Source: an uncultured Clostridia bacterium
Lineage (GTDB): Bacteria > Bacillota > Clostridia > Lachnospirales > Lachnospiraceae
NCBI GenBank assembly: GCA_946403295.1
Contig: CAMIZL010000002.1
Coordinates: 1-64,000 of the forward strand
Length of the DNA: 64,000 nucleotides
Direction of reading: 5' to 3'
Under the pieces are notes generated by a model. The model worked only from the letters and a program-made list of their open reading frames with translations. It made no database searches and was not told the DNA's origin. Below are positions 1-8,914 of the stretch, one piece after another. Every line of letters begins with the position of its first letter. Position 1 is the stretch's first letter. The translations under genes and the position numbers were made by a program.

Positions 1-25
1 ACGGGATTTTCTTCTTTGAACCCAT
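1..25 (-). CDS. 5' end of an unidentified gene running off the left edge
   Basis: On the minus strand an ATG at 25-23 follows a strong ribosome site (AAGGAGG, near 32-38) at normal spacing, and an open frame MGSKKKIP runs to the window edge. Only eight codons are present, so no family can be named. The Lys-rich start resembles the beginning of a membrane or secreted protein, but that is a guess. It lies downstream of the FecR-domain gene in the same orientation, separated by about 200 bases in which I see no clear terminator. Confidence 0.5.
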
Positions 26-224
26 TGTCAAACCTCCTTGTGATAAAATCATCAACCGATCCTCCTCTATCGCTCGTCCGTGCCTCATAAAAAGCGGCAT
101 GAACAAACGCGGATACGCTCCTCTCCCAACGCAAAATCGGGTCACGGAGGGGTAGAATAGTAGGAGAATCCACAGTTATAGTCAGTATATCACGGTAGAA
201 ATAATAAATCAATAAAAACCGACT

Positions 225-3200
225 TTAGTTCGTGCTTGTCGAGAATGTTACAACTGCTTCGCCCGCGGCAGGGTTTTCTCCGTCAAGATCGACCTTCATC
301 CAGTAACCGACATCGCTTACTCCCGCATATGACTTCCGGACGAGCATATATTCGGGGGACACATCGTCAAGTATTTGGGCTTCCGCAGGACTTATGATAT
401 AAGCCTTATATGTTCCGTTCTGCATAACGTTTACGGATATCTCGGTAGAGTCGATCGTCATCGTTGTCGTATTATTGGTATGAAGAACACCGTTTTCATA
501 ATAATCCGACGCCGAAGCCTCTATAAACGTCACATTGTCCGGATTGGTGATATAAACAGTCTTATAATCCGTAAATTCCAGAAGTCCGGCATATCGCTTC
601 TGATCATTTCCTCCGTGGAGCGCCGATTGTGCATTCCCCGAAGTTGCATAGCTAAATATCATGGGCGTGTCATAATCCGTAGCAGTTCCGTCGCTTTCCG
701 CATATGCGTAATTATGTACCGTATCGCTGTAACGACCCGAGAGTTCGCCGCCGTAACGGGCCCCTTCTTCCTGCAGGTACGCCGCAACCGCAACATTTTC
801 AAATGTGTATTCCCGCTCATCAAATACAAACGGTAATTTGCCTGATGAACCGGAAATACCTGTATAGCGATAATACTCGTTTTCCGGGACAAATACTTTT
901 ACTGCGCAGGGTGCATAATTCGAGTTCATGAGGAAAGCATCCTTTTGCGTATCGAGAAGATCGAGGTAACATATCTCATACATGACTGCGGCAGGGCTGG
1001 TCAGCGGAGCGTTGAAATAGTCCTTATTGAATCCCCTGACATAATACTGATCGCCCGAACCCGAGCCGACTGTAGGATACTGCAGCGCGTGCACGATAGG
1101 TATGTCCTGATGATACTTTCCGTCAGAACCCTCCACCATATCTCCGCACATACTGTAATCTGCATCCGGACCCAGATCGCTCTGGAGTCGGGTCGGAACG
1201 AAACGGTTGCTTCTGTAATCAAACTCCAGTCTGCTAAAATCCACGTTCTGGATTCCGGAGGTGCCGCCGAATTGATAAACCTGCGCATTTACCGACGTGT
1301 TGGTATAACCGGACAGATCGATCGCCGATACATATCCGATGTCTTCCGCTTCTATACCGCCTATACGCAGGTACGGATTATACGTTCCGTTTTCATACTT
1401 GTATATGATGCCGACGGTAAACACATCCGTTGCCGGGCCGAAGAGCGGTTGCATAACAAGCTGGCCGGTCCTTTGATCAAGGAGCGGCGAATCATCATTT
1501 CCGATAGACATAAGGGTACCTACGGGAGTAGTCGTTTTCACCGCATCGTAGAGTATGAGCGTACCATCCTCCGGAACGCTTATGTGAAGCGCCGGTCCCT
1601 TAAGCTCGTTCCAATACAGTGCATCATAATAACGAGGCGGATCCGATGCCTGCTGGTTTATAGTATGGTATATAAACGTATATCCTATCAGCTTTCGTCC
1701 GGTTTTTCCTATATACATGTTCCGATCTTTGTGATTCGTTCCGACCGCATCCGCAAGACCGTTGGACAGATCTCTGGTCTGTCCGATAAGGCCCCAGGGA
1801 TAAAACGTATCATCGGGAACAACAACATAATATCTGACCTCTTCCGAGGCAGACCCGAACTGGCTGGTCAATATTCTTGGGTCCTCATAATAATATATGT
1901 TCTTGTCCGGAAGATCCGCTCCGGGTCCCTCTATGAGATTAGAGTTCCCGTCTAAGGCAAACGAAGTCAACGCGATCTTATATTTATGACTCGTCGAATC
2001 ACCCGCCTCGGGGATGTAATAGGGATTTGTGAGTCCGAAACTGTTGATGTCGTTGTTCGTCCAGTCAAGACCCGAACTCGACAGATCGAGCAGCAGGTAA
2101 TCAAGCTTACATGCATAAATGTCGATCGCCTGAGGGATTCCGTCCCCGTAGTATGCAAAACCGGAGTTGATCGCTACGCTTCCGTCGTTTAAGTAAGGTC
2201 TTTGACCAAGGCCTGCGCCGTAGGTGGACTGTATTGCCTGACTGTCGTTTGACGTTCTGCCGTCACTCGCCAGTGCAAATTTGGGGATATCAACGGCTTT
2301 GTTGCCCTGGAACCAGGTTTTGAGCACAATCTCGTCTGCCGTTGTGCTGCAATACCACCACTGCCGGTCCTTTTCCGTCGCATTGCCGGTGAATTCGAGC
2401 ACTCCCGCACCGTTGTTTGCAAAGGTCTGTCGGTTCCAATAGTTTACGGAGCCCTGATCCGACAGCTCTACGAATGCATCTTTGACTGTCGCTCTTATTT
2501 CTTCCGCGAAATATGCGTAAAGCTTGAGCGTTCCGTTCTCAGTTGTGTTTTTATCAAGTGTTATGCTGCTTTCGACACCGTTTCCCGTAGGAGAGGTGCC
2601 TGCATTTTTGTTTAAGAATATCCTGCTTCCGTTATAGTCTTCAGGGACTGTATCAAGCGTCATGATCCTGCTGATGTTCAGGTCTCCCGAAGTGCTGTAG
2701 CAGATGAACGGCGAGAAATAAGTCGATACGGACCGATCGACTGCGTCGATATAAGCCGTCTTGTCGAGCGTTCCCGAAGCCAATCCGGCATTTGCGGATG
2801 CAATACCGTATTCTTCGGGCAGTTCAAAGCTGTCTCCGTATTCATATCCCGAAATGATCACACGATTATCGTTCACCTCATACACATGCCCGTCATCATC
2901 CGTTCCGCCCGTCGGGATATATATCCTTCCCGCGGTCGGGAAAAGGTTTGTGATCTCAACCGTCATAGCTTTCTTCTTAATGCCGGCAAAAAGCTCCACT
3001 CTTTCACCCGACGAAGAAGGCATTTTTTCAACCCTGAATGCGGAATCCGATGTATTTGCGGCTGCCTGTGTGGTATACCATCCCGTGAAGGAATATGCGT
3101 CTCTGTACTGCTCTTCGACGAGCACGCTGTACGTGTTGCCGCTTCCCATACCCGGAAGCCATTCATCAACGCCAAATTCCTGCGGAAGATCGCTTGCCGG

Positions 3201-5105
3201 GATCATCGCACTACCATTGTAGAACGCCAGATTTACTGTGGTTCCTGTCTGTGACGAGCCGCTCTGCGTACCCGAATAAACTCTCTGTGTTGTATATGTT
3301 ACAGGCTTCGTGGTAGTTGTCTGAGCGTTTCCGCCCGAGCCGTTACCCGAGCCTGAACCCGAGCCGTTACCCGAGTCTGTTCCCGAGCCGCTTCCCGAGC
3401 CTGTTCCCGAGCCGCTTCCCGAGTCTGTTCCCGAGCCGCTTTCCGAGCCTGTTCCCGAGCCGTTACCCGAGCCGCTTTCCGAGCCTGTTCCCGAGCCGCT
3501 TCCTGAGCCTGAACCCGAGCTGCTTCCCGAGCCGCTTCCCGAGCCGCTTTCCGAGCCTGTTCCCGAGCCGCTGCCCGTGCCGCTTTCCGAGCCTGTTCCC
3601 GAGCCGCTTCCTGAGTCTGAACCCGAGCCGCTGCCGGTATCACCTGAGGGCTGTGTAGTTTCGCCGTCTCCCGAGGAGCCGCCTTGCGATCCCGTGTCAG
3701 CGCCGCCGGTTTTGTCGCCGTCGTTGTTATTGCCTGAGCCGCCGTTATTGCCTGAGCCTCCGTCATTGCCTGAGCCTGAGTCACCGGTCTTATCGGCGTT
3801 ACCGTTATTGCCGGCGTCGCCTGTGCTGCCGGCGTCGCCTGTGCTGCCGGTGTCGCCGGTCTGATCGGCATCGTTGTTATTCTTTTCGTCATTATCGATG
3901 TTTCCGGTTTCGGTATCGGTTTTTTCGTCACCTTCAACATCGGTTTCTTCGTTTTCGGTTTCTTCCGATTCTGAAATGTCGGAATCGTCATTTTCTTCAC
4001 GATCGTCCGCTTCAACCACGGTCTTATCGGGGTCTGTATCCGATGATTCGATCTCAAACGAACCCGTATTGTCCGCTGCGGAAGGCTCCGATCCGCTTGA
4101 AAGGATTCCTGCCGTGCCGGCGCTTTCTATAGGTGTTTCGCTACCTTCATCAGACATATCCGATCCGTCGGTTGTTGTGCTTCCGCCTTCATTATACATT
4201 CCGCATATCCGATCATAAGCGTTCATGATAGCCGAAAAATCCGATCCGTTCCATGCATCGTCTTCATCGGAGAGCTCCCCGCTTTCCGATGAATTCTTTG
4301 CTTCGTCGATAAGGATCTGTTTTATGTTCTCGAGGAAGGTCTTCTCAAACAGTGACGCCCTGAATCTATCACCGTCTTCTGACGGTGTTTCAAACCCGGC
4401 GCCCGCTTCCTCTTCGGATACGATCTCAACCGTGATACCGTCTGCCGTCTTGCCTGAATCAGCGATAGACTTCATGTCTTCAGCCGAAACGAGCTCATCT
4501 TTATCTGTATTGAAAGCAACACTTTCGCCGGGGCCGAGATCGCGCTCGATCGCCACAACGGTACCGTCTGCCTTCATCTTGACACCCTTGATGTTTACAA
4601 GTCCTTCGAGAATGGCATTACATGTCCTGATCTGTCCGGTCACATAATCCTCAAATACCTGAGTCAGAACCTTTGTGCCGCGAATAGCCATGGACGTGTT
4701 GGGAGTGACTATATCATACGTAGATGTGGCGGAAAGCTTCTTCCTAACTTCCGTCATCATAGAGCCGCGTTCGATATAAACGCGGGTTTTACTGTTGTTT
4801 TGCGTTCCCGTGGCATAGAGCTCGATCTTTGTGCCTGATTCAAGATACACATATTTGTCACTGTCGAGCTTGAGACGCGCATATGCCGAGTCGCCGACTG
4901 TAAAAGTGTCGCCCGACTCGAGAGACATGTCCTTAAAAGCGTTAAGTTCGCTTCCGTCACGGGTCACCGTACAAGTGCCGTTCACCTCAAATACTTTTAC
5001 GGAACGATAATCGTCCGCATTGCCCGTGATAATTAAAACGATCGCAACCGCTACTGCTATGACAGCGGTCGAAATACCTCCGATAAGTAAAGCTTTTTTA
5101 CTCAT
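225..5105 (-). CDS. Giant FecR-domain membrane-anchored surface protein (paralog 1)
   Basis: This 1626-residue protein has an N-terminal uncleaved-looking membrane anchor (residues about 5-27) and then a FecR-type domain (about 33-170) with the segments [28 protein letters not shown] and [14 protein letters not shown] long linker follows, acidic first and then almost pure Gly-Ser-Thr-Asp (about 370-590), then a Flg_new/InlB-B-like stretch with [11 protein letters not shown], and about 900 further extracellular-looking residues. No LPXTG signal or C-terminal anchor is visible, so attachment should be by the N-terminal helix. FecR domains in Gram-positives are often extracytoplasmic sensor or scaffold modules; the exact role here is unknown. 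The start follows CCGGAGG. It is a full-length paralog of the gene at 17369-22273: both ends match, while the linker differs completely. Confidence 0.85.
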   Translation of the reverse strand: MSKKALLIGGISTAVIAVAVAIVLIITGNADDYRSVKVFEVNGTCTVTRDGSELNAFKDMSLESGDTFTVGDSAYARLKLDSDKYVYLESGTKIELYATGTQNNSKTRVYIERGSMMTEVRKKLSATSTYDIVTPNTSMAIRGTKVLTQVFEDYVTGQIRTCNAILEGLVNIKGVKMKADGTVVAIERDLGPGESVAFNTDKDELVSAEDMKSIADSGKTADGITVEIVSEEEAGAGFETPSEDGDRFRASLFEKTFLENIKQILIDEAKNSSESGELSDEDDAWNGSDFSAIMNAYDRICGMYNEGGSTTTDGSDMSDEGSETPIESAGTAGILSSGSEPSAADNTGSFEIESSDTDPDKTVVEADDREENDDSDISESEETENEETDVEGDEKTDTETGNIDNDEKNNNDADQTGDTGSTGDAGSTGDAGNNGNADKTGDSGSGNDGGSGNNGGSGNNNDGDKTGGADTGSQGGSSGDGETTQPSGDTGSGSGSDSGSGSGTGSESGTGSGSGTGSESGSGSGSGSSSGSGSGSGSGTGSESGSGNGSGTGSESGSGTDSGSGSGTGSGSGSGTDSGNGSGSGSGNGSGGNAQTTTTKPVTYTTQRVYSGTQSGSSQTGTTVNLAFYNGSAMIPASDLPQEFGVDEWLPGMGSGNTYSVLVEEQYRDAYSFTGWYTTQAAANTSDSAFRVEKMPSSSGERVELFAGIKKKAMTVEITNLFPTAGRIYIPTGGTDDDGHVYEVNDNRVIISGYEYGDSFELPEEYGIASANAGLASGTLDKTAYIDAVDRSVSTYFSPFICYSTSGDLNISRIMTLDTVPEDYNGSRIFLNKNAGTSPTGNGVESSITLDKNTTENGTLKLYAYFAEEIRATVKDAFVELSDQGSVNYWNRQTFANNGAGVLEFTGNATEKDRQWWYCSTTADEIVLKTWFQGNKAVDIPKFALASDGRTSNDSQAIQSTYGAGLGQRPYLNDGSVAINSGFAYYGDGIPQAIDIYACKLDYLLLDLSSSGLDWTNNDINSFGLTNPYYIPEAGDSTSHKYKIALTSFALDGNSNLIEGPGADLPDKNIYYYEDPRILTSQFGSASEEVRYYVVVPDDTFYPWGLIGQTRDLSNGLADAVGTNHKDRNMYIGKTGRKLIGYTFIYHTINQQASDPPRYYDALYWNELKGPALHISVPEDGTLILYDAVKTTTPVGTLMSIGNDDSPLLDQRTGQLVMQPLFGPATDVFTVGIIYKYENGTYNPYLRIGGIEAEDIGYVSAIDLSGYTNTSVNAQVYQFGGTSGIQNVDFSRLEFDYRSNRFVPTRLQSDLGPDADYSMCGDMVEGSDGKYHQDIPIVHALQYPTVGSGSGDQYYVRGFNKDYFNAPLTSPAAVMYEICYLDLLDTQKDAFLMNSNYAPCAVKVFVPENEYYRYTGISGSSGKLPFVFDEREYTFENVAVAAYLQEEGARYGGELSGRYSDTVHNYAYAESDGTATDYDTPMIFSYATSGNAQSALHGGNDQKRYAGLLEFTDYKTVYITNPDNVTFIEASASDYYENGVLHTNNTTTMTIDSTEISVNVMQNGTYKAYIISPAEAQILDDVSPEYMLVRKSYAGVSDVGYWMKVDLDGENPAAGEAVVTFSTSTN
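3317..3658. repeat. Gly-Ser coding low-complexity tract in the FecR-1 linker
   Basis: Degenerate hexamer and dodecamer units of the type cccgag-cc(g/t) repeat for more than 300 bases. On the minus strand they encode alternating Gly-Ser, Gly-Thr, Glu-Ser and Asp-Ser pairs. Such a tract is prone to length variation by slippage and gives long spurious open frames on the opposite strand. Confidence 0.85.
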
Positions 5106-5166
5106 CCCAAAAACCTCCGGCTTACTGTTATGATTCGTTCACCCAGCCATTTCTTACATCATAAAA

Positions 5167-5190
5167 GGACCCTTTACACATAAAGAGTCC
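5167..5190 (-). terminator. Terminator-like hairpin behind the first copy of the PHP gene end
   Basis: GGACCCTTT and AAAGAGTCC pair with one mismatch around a six-base loop, and minus-strand reading continues into TTTTAT. It lies just beyond the 76-bp copy of the PHP gene 3' end (5234-5309). It may therefore be the original terminator of the PHP/hydrogenase operon, now separated from the intact gene by about 1 kb of inserted DNA. Confidence 0.55.
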
Positions 5191-5233
5191 CTAAACGGTT
5201 AAAATTCCTCAAAAAAATTTTAAAAACGTATAT

Positions 5234-5309
5234 ATTTTTAAACCGGATCCGAAAGTGCTTTTATGATCCCTTTAAGCCCCTTTTCCCTCACTTCCAGAAA
5301 ATTGACCGG
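5234..5309. repeat. 76-bp direct repeat, copy 1 (duplicated 3' end of the PHP gene)
   Basis: Reading both stretches base by base, 5234-5309 is identical to 6257-6332. The second copy holds the last 24 codons of the PHP gene including its stop. Copy 1 is fused directly to the FtsX-like permease remnant. The two copies bracket 5310-6256. Confidence 0.95.
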
Positions 5310-5672
5310 ATCGCGGTCGTGATCATCTACCTACTTACGAAGCTCATGGTGGAGCGTAACGCCGTCTCGATCTCCATGGCGAAGGTTCTCGGCTACACCG
5401 CGCGCGAGATCAACGGTCTGTACATCCGCATCACCACCGGAGTCGTGGTGGCTTCGGCGATCGCGGGACTGTTCTTGAGCATCGCGATCATGTCCAAGAT
5501 CTGGCAGATCATTATGTACCGGTTTAATGGGTGGTTCGCCTTCGATATCAATGACTACGATATGCTTAAGATGCTGCTTATGACGCTTATATCATACGGC
5601 GTAGTCGTCCTCTTTGACATGCGACGCGTCCGCAGGATCCCGCTTACGGAAGCACTAAAGAATGTGGAATAA
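5310..5672 (+). pseudogene. C-terminal remnant of an FtsX-like ABC transporter permease
   Basis: From the exact edge of the 76-bp repeat an open frame reads IAVVIIYLLTKLMVE and on through SMAKVLGY and RIPLTEALKNVE, ending at 5672. This is the typical C-terminus of a MacB/FtsX-family permease: a last transmembrane helix pair, the conserved 'KxLGY' coupling segment and the terminal 'xPxxALKxVE' motif. Family members have roughly 400 to over 1000 residues; only about 120 are left, with no ATPase partner nearby and no convincing start. The possible GTG at 5319 lacks a ribosome site. I read it as a truncated relic brought in or left behind by the rearrangement that made the flanking repeats. Confidence 0.8.
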
Positions 5673-5748
5673 GTCCTGACAGCCATGTGCCACGCTGCTC
5701 CGCGTCATTCTCATTTCGTCAGTGTTGCAACGGATGGTAAAACAAAGT

Positions 5749-5789
5749 CACAGAAATTTTACAATTAGTTCGATTGTAAAGCTTCTGTG
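5749..5789. promoter_or_regulatory. Long inverted repeat upstream of the small toxin
   Basis: CACAGAA-at-TTTACAAT pairs with ATTGTAAA-gc-TTCTGTG around a seven-base loop, a 17-base arm with only a two-base bulge or mismatch. There is no U-run on either side, so it looks like an operator or RNA structure rather than a terminator. A GATAAT hexamer (5795-5800) follows at once and could be the -10 of the toxin promoter. Confidence 0.5.
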
Positions 5790-5905
5790 GCCTTGATAAT
5801 CTGTTTATGCATGGATCAAACCATGCAAGAAGCACTCACGACGAGGTGGCATCCTCCTGAAGTATATGCCGGTTCTTCCGGCAATATCGGAAAGGAGGTG
5901 ACGCA

Positions 5906-6016
5906 ATGACATCATACGAATTATTATCAATCGTTTTAGATGTGATCGGAGTATTGATATCAATCAGTATTCTGATGGTTGCGCTGTTTACCTTTCTCGA
6001 CAAGAGAAAAAAGTAA
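5906..6016 (+). CDS. Small hydrophobic 'holin-like' toxin of a type I toxin-antitoxin locus
   Basis: This 36-residue ORF begins MTSYELLSIVLDVIGVLI, has a single hydrophobic helix (about residues 5-30) and ends in FLDKRKK. That pattern (short polar N-terminus with Y-E-x-L-S, one membrane helix, aromatic-Asp-Lys/Arg-rich tail) matches the 'putative holin-like toxin' family of Firmicutes, whose members act on the membrane as type I toxins. A perfect ribosome site (AAAGGAGG, 5891-5898) precedes the ATG at 5906. The leader contains TCCTCCT (5852-5858), which can pair with that site, as expected for a toxin mRNA that is made translation-inactive. An antisense RNA gene converges on its 3' end. It lies inside the segment bracketed by the 76-bp repeats. 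Confidence 0.8.
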   Translation: MTSYELLSIVLDVIGVLISISILMVALFTFLDKRKK

Positions 6017-6020
6017 GCAC

Positions 6021-6122
6021 GAAAAATGCCTCTCTCGTCTGACCACGAGGGAGGCATGGCTCTTAATGAGCTAAATTATCCTCTTCGGGAGCATCCACTA
6101 CGGAGTGGGTGCTTCTCTTTGT
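6021..6122 (-). ncRNA. Predicted antisense antitoxin RNA of the holin-like toxin
   Basis: On the minus strand a promoter (TTGAAT at 6157-6152, 17-base spacer, TAGCAT at 6134-6129) should start an RNA near 6122. It runs about 100 nt to a strong intrinsic terminator: GCCTCCCTCGT pairs with ACGAGAGAGGC (6055-6028) followed by ATTTTTC. The RNA is fully complementary to the 3' untranslated part of the toxin mRNA, which is the usual layout of this type I family. The transcript is inferred from sequence only. Confidence 0.65.
6091..6112 (+). terminator. Intrinsic terminator of the toxin mRNA
   Basis: GCATCCACT and AGTGGGTGC form a nine-pair stem with a four-base loop, followed by TTCTCTTT. It lies about 75 bases after the toxin stop, so the toxin mRNA tail covers the antisense RNA region. 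Confidence 0.75.
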
Positions 6123-6180
6123 GTATATATGCTACCACATATATGTAAAATATTCAACCATTATATTGTTACAGAAATGT

Positions 6181-6248
6181 TGAGTTTTCGGTCGGACGAA
6201 TGTGAGGTTTTGAATCGGAAGAATGTCAGGTTTCCGGTCGGAGATTTG
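6181..6248. repeat. Three imperfect ~23-bp tandem repeats
   Basis: Units start at 6181, 6203 and 6226 and share the pattern TgAGgTTT(t/c)(c)GgtCGGA(a/c)GAATGt. They lie directly before the intact PHP gene copy. Multiple short repeats of this kind occur at the ends of some insertion sequences, for example the IS21 family, so this may be an IS scar. No transposase is present. Confidence 0.6.
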
Positions 6249-6256
6249 TAGCATCG

Positions 6257-6332
6257 ATTTTTAAACCGGATCCGAAAGTGCTTTTATGATCCCTTTAAGC
6301 CCCTTTTCCCTCACTTCCAGAAAATTGACCGG
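6257..6332. repeat. 76-bp direct repeat, copy 2 (3' end of the intact PHP gene)
   Basis: This copy is identical to 5234-5309. It contains the stop codon and last 24 codons of the PHP gene. Confidence 0.95.
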
Positions 6333-6980
6333 TTCATTTATATGTTCAAGATAATGCGCGTCCGAATCGGTGATGACGCGGCATCCCTGCAGATAGGGAT
6401 GTTCGCCTCTGATGCGGTGAAGATTCTTCAGGTCTTTCAGCTCAAAAGTGTTAAACTTGCTGTTTTCGGGAACAAATCCGAGACTTGAAAGAAGGCTTGT
6501 CGTCGATTTGTCGAGATGAGCGGGGATCATGACGCCTCCGCGCTCGCGGATCGGTTTATCCACGCCGTCAAACGGGATGTCGGTCGCGTTTATCAGGAGA
6601 TTTTGTTCCTCGTAGAGGATATTTTCTCCCGCGTCGACGCAATACTGATGTCCGAACACTTCGGGTTTATTCGTGATCTTCTGCAATCTTTCGTATACGT
6701 ATTTGTCAAAATCGAGGGCGGCATCAAGTTCCGGGAAGAGGCAGACAACATGGATCTCTTCCATGGTCGTAAGCTCCATTCCGGGAACAACCATCACTCC
6801 GTATTCCTGCCCGAGTTCCATGGCCGGCGCACAATTACGCGCCGTGTTATGATCCGTGATCGCGATCACATCAAGCCCTTTGAGGGCAGCCATACCTACG
6901 ATATTGGCCGGAGTGTTGTCATTGTCACCGCATGGCGACAGACACGTATGTATATGAAGATCGTAGCTGATAGAATGCAT
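6261..6980 (-). CDS. PHP-domain metal-dependent phosphoesterase
   Basis: This 239-residue protein opens with YDLHIHTCLSPCGD, the first metal-binding motif of the PHP fold. It continues with ITDHNTARN, an internal MIPAHLDK histidine and a C-terminal ITDSDAHYLE motif. PHP proteins hydrolyse phosphate esters with two or three divalent metals; the substrate of this subfamily is not known. It is the last gene of a five-gene minus-strand operon with two DRTGG proteins, an HATPase and an [FeFe]-hydrogenase-like protein, so a role in redox or nucleotide signalling is an inference. Its 3' end is duplicated about 1 kb away (5234-5309). No strong ribosome site precedes the ATG at 6980. Confidence 0.85.
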   Translation of the reverse strand: MHSISYDLHIHTCLSPCGDNDNTPANIVGMAALKGLDVIAITDHNTARNCAPAMELGQEYGVMVVPGMELTTMEEIHVVCLFPELDAALDFDKYVYERLQKITNKPEVFGHQYCVDAGENILYEEQNLLINATDIPFDGVDKPIRERGGVMIPAHLDKSTTSLLSSLGFVPENSKFNTFELKDLKNLHRIRGEHPYLQGCRVITDSDAHYLEHINEPVNFLEVREKGLKGIIKALSDPV

Positions 6981-7067
6981 GTCGTTATTCTCTTAATCTC
7001 ATATTCTCATTTGCAATGACCGGGGGGTGCCCGTGAATCTTACCCGCACGGGACCTCGCGGACCCCG

Positions 7068-7400
7068 TCAGGCGTTCATCAGATCGTGAACGATAAGTGC
7101 TGTCTCGAAAGCAGGCTCTTCACAGGTAAAAAGCGCGATCCCTTCGGTCTCCGCCTTTGCTTTCATGTCCTCGCCGACAGCAACACCGCCGGCGATCACG
7201 ACACAGGAAACGTCCGTCAGCGTCGCCACAGCCAGAGTGTTCATATTGCTCACAACGGTGATCCAGCATCCGGACGCGGGTGCCTTGCTCATCGCTATAC
7301 TGAGCATATCGCAACAAAATATGGCTTTGACCTCCTTCTTTCCGTCCCCCTTGGAGATCGTTTTAAACCCTGCCGCATCATAAAGTTTTTCGACTGTCAT
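7068..7400 (-). CDS. DRTGG-domain protein (second of the operon)
   Basis: This 110-residue single-domain protein has segments FCCDMLSIAMSKAPASGCW, VVSNMNTLAVATLTDVSCVVIAGG and ITLFTCE-like GIALFTCEEP. These fit a stand-alone DRTGG domain, the module that accompanies CBS domains and phosphotransacetylase N-termini and is thought to bind small ligands. It starts at 7400 after AAAGGAACG and lies between the hydrogenase-like gene and the PHP gene on the same strand. It is related to the DRTGG protein at 9334-9684. An inverted repeat (CCCGTG...CACGGG near 7029-7050) separates it from PHP and may modulate read-through. Confidence 0.75.
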   Translation of the reverse strand: MTVEKLYDAAGFKTISKGDGKKEVKAIFCCDMLSIAMSKAPASGCWITVVSNMNTLAVATLTDVSCVVIAGGVAVGEDMKAKAETEGIALFTCEEPAFETALIVHDLMNA

Positions 7401-7426
7401 AATCGTTCCTTTCTGTATTCCAAGAG

Positions 7427-7489
7427 ATCCCGTCCGAGATCCTTCTTTATAGCGTTTTCATATCCCGTCCGAGATCTTCCTGATATAGC
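7427..7489. repeat. 35-bp-period tandem duplication at the 3' end of the hydrogenase-like gene
   Basis: The run atcccgtccgagatc(c)ttc...tatagc occurs at 7427-7453 and again at 7462-7489. The second copy encodes the last codons of the hydrogenase-like gene; the first lies just after its stop. It is a short imperfect duplication of the gene end. Confidence 0.7.
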
Positions 7490-8729
7490 TTCTGAGGACG
7501 TGGATACAATCCGTCTCCCGTGCTTCGCCGCGAACGATGTCCTCCGCAAGCGCCTTACATGTGGGTGCGCCGCAGGAACCGCAATCAAGTCCCGGGAATT
7601 TGTCCATGAGCTCTTCGAGCTGGGACATCTTTGAAAGCCTTTCGGCCATGTTGCCACCGAGGTTAAACACGGGTTCATAAGCGACATCGCGCGTAAACAC
7701 AACTCCGATATCTCCGGGCGCGTCATGTGTGCGGGCAATGGGAAGATATTTCCTGAGGCTCTTAAGCTTAACCTTTGCAAGGAAAGGATTCTCGACCGCA
7801 AGAACGCCGCCCACGCATCCGCCGCTGCATGCGTTGAGCTCAATGAACGACAGCGTGTTCGCGAATTTATTGTCTTCGAGGTCTTCAAGGACCTTAATAA
7901 CGTTTTCTATACCGTCGGCCGCAAGATAAGAGTCCGTGAGGAGTCCGCCCGCTTCGCCGCCGGAGCCGCCCCAGCTGATGCCGATATTACCGGTCGAAGA
8001 AAGCTCTTCCACCACTTCCTCTTCGACAACATCTTTCATAGCCGAGATAAGTCCGGGATAGATGTCCTTCATCGCAAGGACACGGTCAACCTCGCTCTTT
8101 TCATATCCGAGCGGGAATTTGACGGCCGTAACCTTTGCGGGGCATGGAGATATAAAGAAGATTCCGATGTCTTCGGACGGAAGTCCCGTCTTCTCGATCG
8201 CGCGCTTTCTGGCCATCCTTGCCGCGATCTCCATGGGCGGGAGTATGGGAAGAAGGTGTTCGAGCAGATTCGGGAAACGAACTCTGATAAGTCTCGTCAC
8301 CGTCGGGCAGGCCGTGCTTATGAGAGGCCACTGATCTTTATGTGTTCTCACATATTCTCTCGAAAGAGAAGAAACGATCTCGGCGGCCGCACTGACCTCG
8401 AAAACATCTGAAAAGCCCATCCTTTTGAGGGCCGTAAGAACTATGTCAACATCCTCGATGTTGTTTACCTGGGCATAAAGCGAAGGAGCCGGAAGAGCAA
8501 CCGTATATTTGAAATCCTTCATGGAATCAAGACTGTCATGGGTTGCCAGCTTTGCGTGATTCTTGCAATGTCTTATACACTCACCGCAATCAATGCAGAA
8601 CTCTTTTGTGATGACAGCCTTTCCGTTGCGGACACGGATAGCCTCCGTGGGACAACGTTTTATGCAATTGATGCACCCCTTGCAAAGGCTTTCGTCAAGA
8701 TGCACTGATGTGTAGAACTTAGACTCCAT
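7458..8729 (-). CDS. [FeFe]-hydrogenase-like iron-sulfur protein, probably a sensor
   Basis: This protein of 423 residues has three parts. First is a 2x[4Fe-4S] ferredoxin domain (Cys16-x2-19-x2-22-x3-26 and Cys45-48-51-55). Second is a hydrogenase large-subunit-like domain (about 75-340). Third is a C-terminal [4Fe-4S] domain (Cys383, 386, 391, 408 in CGSCGAPTC...C). The H-cluster motifs are altered but keep four cysteines: STACPT (Cys141, where catalytic enzymes have TSCCP), ISPCPAK (Cys196) and NACSGGCVGG (Cys301, Cys305). It lacks the long N-terminal Fe-S array of catalytic HydA. Proteins of this kind with DRTGG, HATPase and PHP neighbours are generally regarded as redox or hydrogen sensors; that role is inferred. 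The start follows GGAGGAG. Confidence 0.85.
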   Translation of the reverse strand: MESKFYTSVHLDESLCKGCINCIKRCPTEAIRVRNGKAVITKEFCIDCGECIRHCKNHAKLATHDSLDSMKDFKYTVALPAPSLYAQVNNIEDVDIVLTALKRMGFSDVFEVSAAAEIVSSLSREYVRTHKDQWPLISTACPTVTRLIRVRFPNLLEHLLPILPPMEIAARMARKRAIEKTGLPSEDIGIFFISPCPAKVTAVKFPLGYEKSEVDRVLAMKDIYPGLISAMKDVVEEEVVEELSSTGNIGISWGGSGGEAGGLLTDSYLAADGIENVIKVLEDLEDNKFANTLSFIELNACSGGCVGGVLAVENPFLAKVKLKSLRKYLPIARTHDAPGDIGVVFTRDVAYEPVFNLGGNMAERLSKMSQLEELMDKFPGLDCGSCGAPTCKALAEDIVRGEARETDCIHVLRSYIRKISDGI

Positions 8730-8914
8730 ATCTCCTCCGAAAGACCGCGCTCATACAAAGATACCTTTATTATCCGCCCCCGCGACCGGGCCGCGCAGGT
8801 AAAAGCGGTCGAAAAACTCTCCGCGCATGACCCATGCGAACGATAACGGTTACATAACCCCGCGACCGGACTGGCGCGGTCGATAACGGACATATAAGCC
8901 GGCCGATACATTAA

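Noticed and set aside
26-224. Cyclic di-GMP or other riboswitch before the left-edge gene
   Set aside because: The leader has no GEMM core or other aptamer motif that I can match; only the ribosome site is clear.
945-1955. 336-codon plus-strand open frame
   Set aside because: It lies wholly antisense to the FecR-1 gene, has no ribosome site and an implausible Arg/Ile/Val composition. It is a shadow frame.
5319-5672. Functional small membrane protein from the GTG at 5319
   Set aside because: There is no ribosome site, and the sequence matches only the extreme C-terminus of a much larger permease, starting exactly at a recombination boundary.
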